Assembly (NCBI GenBank): GCA_023457035.1
Contig: JAEWNN010000176.1
Location: 3,001 to 67,000 of the forward strand
Length of the DNA: 64,000 bases
Direction: 5' to 3'
From: Verrucomicrobiota bacterium
GTDB taxonomy: Bacteria > Verrucomicrobiota > Verrucomicrobiia > Opitutales > Opitutaceae
The notes under the pieces are model-generated. The model did no database searches and was not told the origin of the DNA. It saw only the letters and a list, made by a program, of their open reading frames with translations. Both the position numbers and the translations under genes were made by a program. This document shows, in pieces, positions 60,063 through 64,000 of this stretch. Every line of letters begins with the position of its first letter. Position 1 is the stretch's first letter.

Positions 60063-61568
60063 ATGCCCGAACAACTATCCGAAATCGGACTCATCGGCCT
60101 TGCCGTGATGGGTCAGAACCTCGCCCTCAACATCGCCGACCACGGCTTCCGCATCTCGGTCTACAACCGCACCGCGTCCAAGACCGACGAATTCGTCGCC
60201 GCGCACCCCGGCACCCCCGGCGGCCTCGTCGGTTTCGCCGAGCTCAAGGACTTCGTCGCCTCCCTGGCCAAGCCCCGCCGTATCATCATGATGGTGAAGG
60301 CCGGCGCGGGTACCGATGCCGTGATCGACTCGCTCACCCCGCTGCTCGAGGCCGGCGACATCATCATCGACGGCGGCAACTCGAAGTGGACGGACACCAT
60401 CCGCCGCGAGAAGGCGCTGAAGGAGGCGGGCTTCCGCTTCATCGGCAGCGGCGTTTCCGGTGGCGAGGAGGGTGCGCGTTTCGGCCCCGCCCTCATGCCC
60501 GGCGGCGACCCCGAGGCCTTCAAGTTCCTCGCGCCCGTCTGGAACGCCATCGCCGCGAAGGTCGACCGCAAGACCGGCCGCCCGCTGCTCGGTGCCGCGC
60601 CCGGCAAGCCCGTCAAGGGTGGCGTGCCCTGCTCGACCTACATCGGGCCCGACGGCGCCGGCCACTACGTGAAAATGGTCCACAACGGCATCGAGTACGG
60701 CGACATGCAGATGATCTGCGAAGCCTACGACCTGATGCGCGGCGTGCTCGGCATGAAGGCCCCCGAGATCGGCAAGGTCTTCGCCAAATGGAACAAGGGC
60801 GCGCTCGACAGCTTCCTGGTCGAGATCACCGCCGACATCCTCCAGCAGGTCGACCCGGCCACCAAGAAGCCGTTCGTCGACATCGTGCTCGACACCGCCG
60901 GCCAGAAGGGCACGGGCAAGTGGACCAGCGTCAGCGCTCTCGACATGGGCGTGCCCGCCCCGACCGTCGCCGAGGCCGTGTTCGCCCGCTGCATCTCCGC
61001 CGTGAAGGAGGAGCGTGTCGCCGCCTCCAAGATACTCAAGGGCCCGAAGGCCAAGTTCAAGGGCTCGAAGACCGCCTTCCTCAAGGCGATCCACGACGCC
61101 CTCTACTGCTCGAAGATCTGCTCGTACGCGCAGGGCTTCCAGCTCATGCGCGAGGCGCAGAAGGAGTACAACTGGAAGCTCAACTTCGGGAAGATCGCCC
61201 AGATCTGGCGGGGCGGCTGCATCATCCGCGCCGTGTTCCTCCAGAAGATCACCGAGGCCTTCGGCTCGAACCCGAAGCTCGCGAACCTCCTGCTCGACCC
61301 GTACTTCAACAAGACCGTGCAGAAGGCGCAGGCCAACTGGCGCAAGGTCGTCGCCACCGCCGTCGAGCTCGGTGTCTCCACGCCGACCTTCAGCTCCGCG
61401 CTGGCGTACTACGACGGCTACCGCGCCGCCCGCCTGCCGGCCAACCTGCTCCAGGGCCAGCGCGACTTCTTCGGCGCGCACACCTACGAACGCGTCGACC
61501 GTCCGCGCGGCGAGTTCTACCACACCGACTGGCCGGTCGCCGGCCGCCCCGAGTCGAAGGTGAACTGA
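60063..61568 (+). CDS. gnd: 6-phosphogluconate dehydrogenase, decarboxylating
   Basis: The product is 501 residues. It oxidises 6-phosphogluconate to ribulose 5-phosphate with NADP and releases carbon dioxide. Seen are the N-terminal nucleotide fold IGLAVMGQNLALNIADHGFR, GVSGGEEGARFGPALMPGG, the substrate-binding YVKMVHNGIEYGDMQMICEA (catalytic Lys), and the C-terminal IWRGGCIIRAVFLQKI and QRDFFGAHTYERVD. The length suits the long, dimeric class. It precedes zwf by about 295 bases; the gap has hairpins, so the two may be transcribed separately. Confidence 0.96.
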   Translation: MPEQLSEIGLIGLAVMGQNLALNIADHGFRISVYNRTASKTDEFVAAHPGTPGGLVGFAELKDFVASLAKPRRIIMMVKAGAGTDAVIDSLTPLLEAGDIIIDGGNSKWTDTIRREKALKEAGFRFIGSGVSGGEEGARFGPALMPGGDPEAFKFLAPVWNAIAAKVDRKTGRPLLGAAPGKPVKGGVPCSTYIGPDGAGHYVKMVHNGIEYGDMQMICEAYDLMRGVLGMKAPEIGKVFAKWNKGALDSFLVEITADILQQVDPATKKPFVDIVLDTAGQKGTGKWTSVSALDMGVPAPTVAEAVFARCISAVKEERVAASKILKGPKAKFKGSKTAFLKAIHDALYCSKICSYAQGFQLMREAQKEYNWKLNFGKIAQIWRGGCIIRAVFLQKITEAFGSNPKLANLLLDPYFNKTVQKAQANWRKVVATAVELGVSTPTFSSALAYYDGYRAARLPANLLQGQRDFFGAHTYERVDRPRGEFYHTDWPVAGRPESKVN

Positions 61569-61620
61569 GCCGGCGCGCACTAGGTCTATTGAGTCTCGCG
61601 TAATGAACTGACGTCTTGTG

Positions 61621-61645
61621 GTAGGGCGGGACCGCTGGGCCCGCC
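61621..61645 (+). repeat. GTAG-head hairpin (plus strand)
   Basis: GTAG is followed by GGCGGG-ACCGCTGGG-CCCGCC. It lies in the gap between gnd and zwf and points the same way as the hairpin at 25007-25030, opposite to the others. Confidence 0.6.
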
Positions 61646-61712
61646 GAGTGGACGGACAGCCCAGCGGTTCGTCCCTCAGTCAGTCTATCAGGCGGAGCGA
61701 GATTGTTCTTGC

Positions 61713-61749
61713 GCGGCGTGCCGGAAAACCCGGCACGCCGCTCTTGTTT
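61713..61749 (+). terminator. Strong hairpin after gnd, probable terminator
   Basis: GCGGCGTGCCGG (61713-61724) and CCGGCACGCCGC (61730-61741) form a perfect 12-bp stem, followed by TCTTGTTT. The T-run is weak, so termination may be partial. Confidence 0.7.
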
Positions 61750-61862
61750 CCGGGTGGCGGAGACGGCGGCGCGGCGACGCCGTCTCCGCGCTTGCGATTT
61801 GCCGTGAAGCGGGTTCCTGCGAACATGCCGTCCGCAACAGTCGGTCCCGCCGCCCGCCTCGC

Positions 61863-63401
61863 ATGAACACTCCGGAACGCCATCCCTTCCTCCAGGGGCT
61901 CAGCCGCCACCGCGGCGCGCCGCCCACCGTCCTCGTCATCTTCGGCGCCTCCGGCGACCTCACTGCGCGCAAGCTCCTGCCGGCGCTCTACAACCTCGCC
62001 GCCGACAACCTCCTGCCGGCCGACTTCCATCTCGTCGGCTTCGGCCGCTCGCCGTTGCCCGACGACGAGTTCCGCCGTGCTGCTGCCGCCTCCATCCGCG
62101 AATTCTCGCGACGCGCACCGGAGGACGGCATCTGGAACCCCATCGCCGAGCGCACGCGCTACCTCGCCGGCGGCTACGACGAGCCCGCCGCGTTTGCCCG
62201 CCTGCGCGAGCTGATCGACGGGCTCGAGCGCGCCGCCGGCCGCGAGTTGCAGCTCCTCTGCTACATCTCCACGCCTCCGACCGTCTTCCGGCCGATCCTC
62301 GAGAACCTCGGCGCCTGTGGCCTCGCCGCGCGCCGCCGCGGCACCGCGCTGGCGACGAAGGTCGTTATCGAGAAACCCTTCGGCCGCGACCTCGCCTCCG
62401 CCCGCGAGCTCAACCGCGCCATCGCCGGCGTGCTCGAGGAGCGGCAGGTCTTCCGCATCGACCACTACCTCGGCAAGGAGACCGTGCAGGACCTGCTCGT
62501 GCAGCGTTTCGCCAACGCGATCTTCGAGCCGCTGTGGAACCGCAACTACGTCGATTGCGTGCAGCTCACCGTGGCGGAGGAAGTGGGCGTGGGCACACGC
62601 GGCGGCTACTACGAGCAGAGCGGCTGCCTGCGCGACATGCTCCAGAACCACACCATGCAGTTGCTCGCGCTCACCGCGATGGAACCGCCCGTGTCGCTCG
62701 ACGCCGAGGCGGTGCGCGACGAGAAGGTGAAGGTGCTCCAGGCGCTCCGCCCGGTGCGGCTCGGCGCCGGCGGCGATGCCGTGCGTGCCCAGTACGCCGA
62801 GGGGCTTTCGGGCGGGAAACGGGTGCCCGGCTACCTCCAGGAGCACGGCATCCGCCCCGGCTCCGCCACCGAGACGTACGCCGCCATCCGGCTCTTCGTC
62901 GACAACTGGCGCTGGGCTGGCGTGCCGTTCTACCTGCGCTCCGGCAAGCGCCTGGCCCGCCGCGTCACGGAGATCGCGATCCGCTTCCGCCGTCCGCCCG
63001 GCGCGCTCTTCGCCGGCAGCGACCAGTACGACCTCGCGCCGAACACCCTGGCTTTCCAGATCCAGCCCGACGAGGGCATGACGGTGCTGCTCAACGGCAA
63101 GATCCCCGGCCTGGAGACGCGCATCCAGCCCGTGAAGATGCGCTACGGCTACCACACCACCTTCGGCTCCAACACCCCCGAGGCCTACGAACGCCTCGTC
63201 CTCGACGCCATCGTCGGCGACGGTACGCTCTTCATCCGTGGCGACGAGGCGGAGACCTCCTGGTCGCTCTACACGCCCGTGCTCGAAGCTTGGGCCGCCG
63301 CCGGCCGCGAGGGAATGGGCTCGTATCCCGCCGGTTCGTGGGGCCCGGCCTGCGCCGAGGCGCTGCTCGCCGCCCACGGCCACGAATGGAGGAAACCATG
63401 A
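61863..63401 (+). CDS. zwf: Glucose-6-phosphate 1-dehydrogenase
   Basis: The product is 512 residues, the first enzyme of the oxidative pentose phosphate pathway (glucose 6-phosphate to 6-phosphoglucono-lactone with NADP). Seen are VLVIFGASGDLTARKLLPAL (nucleotide fold), VVIEKPFGRDLASARELN, the active-site RIDHYLGKETVQDLLVQRFA, FEPLWNRNYVDCVQLTVAEE, and the C-terminal substrate region WAGVPFYLRSGKRLARRVTE. ATG 61863 fits. Its stop overlaps a tiny ORF start, and opcA begins about 100 bases later. Confidence 0.96.
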   Translation: MNTPERHPFLQGLSRHRGAPPTVLVIFGASGDLTARKLLPALYNLAADNLLPADFHLVGFGRSPLPDDEFRRAAAASIREFSRRAPEDGIWNPIAERTRYLAGGYDEPAAFARLRELIDGLERAAGRELQLLCYISTPPTVFRPILENLGACGLAARRRGTALATKVVIEKPFGRDLASARELNRAIAGVLEERQVFRIDHYLGKETVQDLLVQRFANAIFEPLWNRNYVDCVQLTVAEEVGVGTRGGYYEQSGCLRDMLQNHTMQLLALTAMEPPVSLDAEAVRDEKVKVLQALRPVRLGAGGDAVRAQYAEGLSGGKRVPGYLQEHGIRPGSATETYAAIRLFVDNWRWAGVPFYLRSGKRLARRVTEIAIRFRRPPGALFAGSDQYDLAPNTLAFQIQPDEGMTVLLNGKIPGLETRIQPVKMRYGYHTTFGSNTPEAYERLVLDAIVGDGTLFIRGDEAETSWSLYTPVLEAWAAAGREGMGSYPAGSWGPACAEALLAAHGHEWRKP

Positions 63402-63505
63402 AGCGCGCGCCAGCCGCTGTCGCCGGGGGCGGTGACCCCGGCCGTATGTCAGGTCAGTGCGTCTCCCCGAAGACCGGACGGTGCAATGCCGGGAGGACGC
63501 GATGA
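63398..63505 (+). CDS. Very small ORF linking zwf and opcA
   Basis: This 35-codon frame starts at ATG 63398, overlapping the zwf stop as ATGA. It stops at 63503-63505, overlapping the opcA ATG the same way. The sequence (MKRAPAAVAGGGDPGRMSG...) has no known match. It may be chance, or a coupling ORF that lets ribosomes pass from zwf to opcA. Confidence 0.25.
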   Translation: MKRAPAAVAGGGDPGRMSGQCVSPKTGRCNAGRTR

Positions 63506-64000
63506 ACCGCGGCCCTGTGTCCGTCTTCGACGCGCTGCCCGGGATCGAGGTCCCCGTCGGCGAGATGCGGCGCGCGCTCGAGCGCATCTGGGAGAGCGAT
63601 GCGCCGGCCGGGGCGGGCGCGCCGTCCGAGTTTCGCGCCGCGCAGCTCAATCTCGTGCTGCACCTCGGACTGCCGACCTCCGCCGCGGAGGCGGTGGCGC
63701 AGTTCGCACTCGCGCTGCGGTTCGCGCAGGCCCACCCGTGCCGCGCGATCACGCTCGTCCCGCTGGCCGAAGCGCCGGCGGGTTCGCCGATGCGTGCGAA
63801 GCTCTACTCGCAGTGTTATCTCGGCGGCTCGCGCGGCAACATGAGTTGCACGGAGGCCCTCGTCCTCGCCTATCCGCAGGAGACGCGCAGCTTCGTCTCC
63901 GACCAGGTGTCGACGCTGATCGATCCCGACCTGCCGCTCTACTACTGGGCGCACCGGTTCTCGGCGTGCCGGAAGATTGCGGACTACCAGTACCTGCTGC
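63502..64000 (+). CDS. opcA: OpcA-like glucose-6-phosphate dehydrogenase assembly protein (partial)
   Basis: The frame is cut by the window end after 166 codons. Its product begins MNRGPVSVFDALPGIEVPVG and includes ALRFAQAHPCRAITLVPLAE, YSQCYLGGSRGNMSCTEALV, SFVSDQVSTLIDPDLPLYYW and ADYQYLL. This is the N-terminal half of the OpcA/G6PDH assembly family, which raises the activity of Zwf in cyanobacteria and actinobacteria. GGGAGG at about 63490-63495 provides a ribosome-binding site. Its place directly after zwf supports the role. Confidence 0.85.
   Translation, partial: MNRGPVSVFDALPGIEVPVGEMRRALERIWESDAPAGAGAPSEFRAAQLNLVLHLGLPTSAAEAVAQFALALRFAQAHPCRAITLVPLAEAPAGSPMRAKLYSQCYLGGSRGNMSCTEALVLAYPQETRSFVSDQVSTLIDPDLPLYYWAHRFSACRKIADYQYLL

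Overview
The window is a GC-rich bacterial chromosome segment that most resembles Verrucomicrobiota, probably Opitutaceae. The grounds are two large TonB-dependent receptors of the Opitutales style, an autotransporter-associated beta-strand-repeat protein with a PEP-CTERM tail, a MacB/FtsX 'ADOP' permease, a class A RNase P RNA, and long intergenic spaces full of short palindromes. This placement is inferred from gene style, not from a marker-gene alignment.

Layout. 1-4421: a TSUP transporter, then a visibly AT-richer island of three small genes separated by attC-like sites (a probable integrase-less integron cassette array carrying two HEPN proteins), then a small zinc-ribbon protein. 4753-17784: ADOP permease, chemoreceptor, diaminopimelate decarboxylase, TrmO, GH27 alpha-galactosidase, tRNA-Asp, AsnS and a XylR-type regulator. 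18066-24951: a 1201-residue TonB receptor just downstream of that regulator, SRAP protein, GYF_2 membrane protein, CdsZ-like zinc-ribbon protein. 25792-37676: PEP-CTERM protein, rnpB, a three-gene pilin-like operon, a CHASE4 histidine kinase/NarL regulator pair, and an ECF sigma operon. 38318-45435: second TonB receptor convergent with an Mla lipid-transport operon that starts with an unusual WPF/WPLY-repeat protein. 46116-54661: a phospholipase D-like protein beside an endonuclease/exonuclease/phosphatase (EEP) protein with two CBM21-like glycogen-binding domains, two secreted orphans and an AAA/DUF4143 ATPase. 54807-64000: peptidase T, GH94 cellobiose phosphorylase, NUDIX hydrolase, and the oxidative pentose-phosphate genes gnd, zwf and opcA (cut by the window end).

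The gene set suggests a polysaccharide-using heterotroph: sugars enter through TonB receptors, are cleaved or phosphorolysed (GH27, GH94), and are oxidised through Zwf/OpcA/Gnd. The most novel-looking items are the CBM21-CBM21-EEP/PLD pair, the HEPN cassette array, and the repeats. The repeats include 18 hairpins, 15 of them with a REP-like GTAG head and often with changed but still paired stems; an element of about 180 bp present in four copies; and several long inverted-repeat families that fill nearly every gap over 300 bp and create spurious ORFs.
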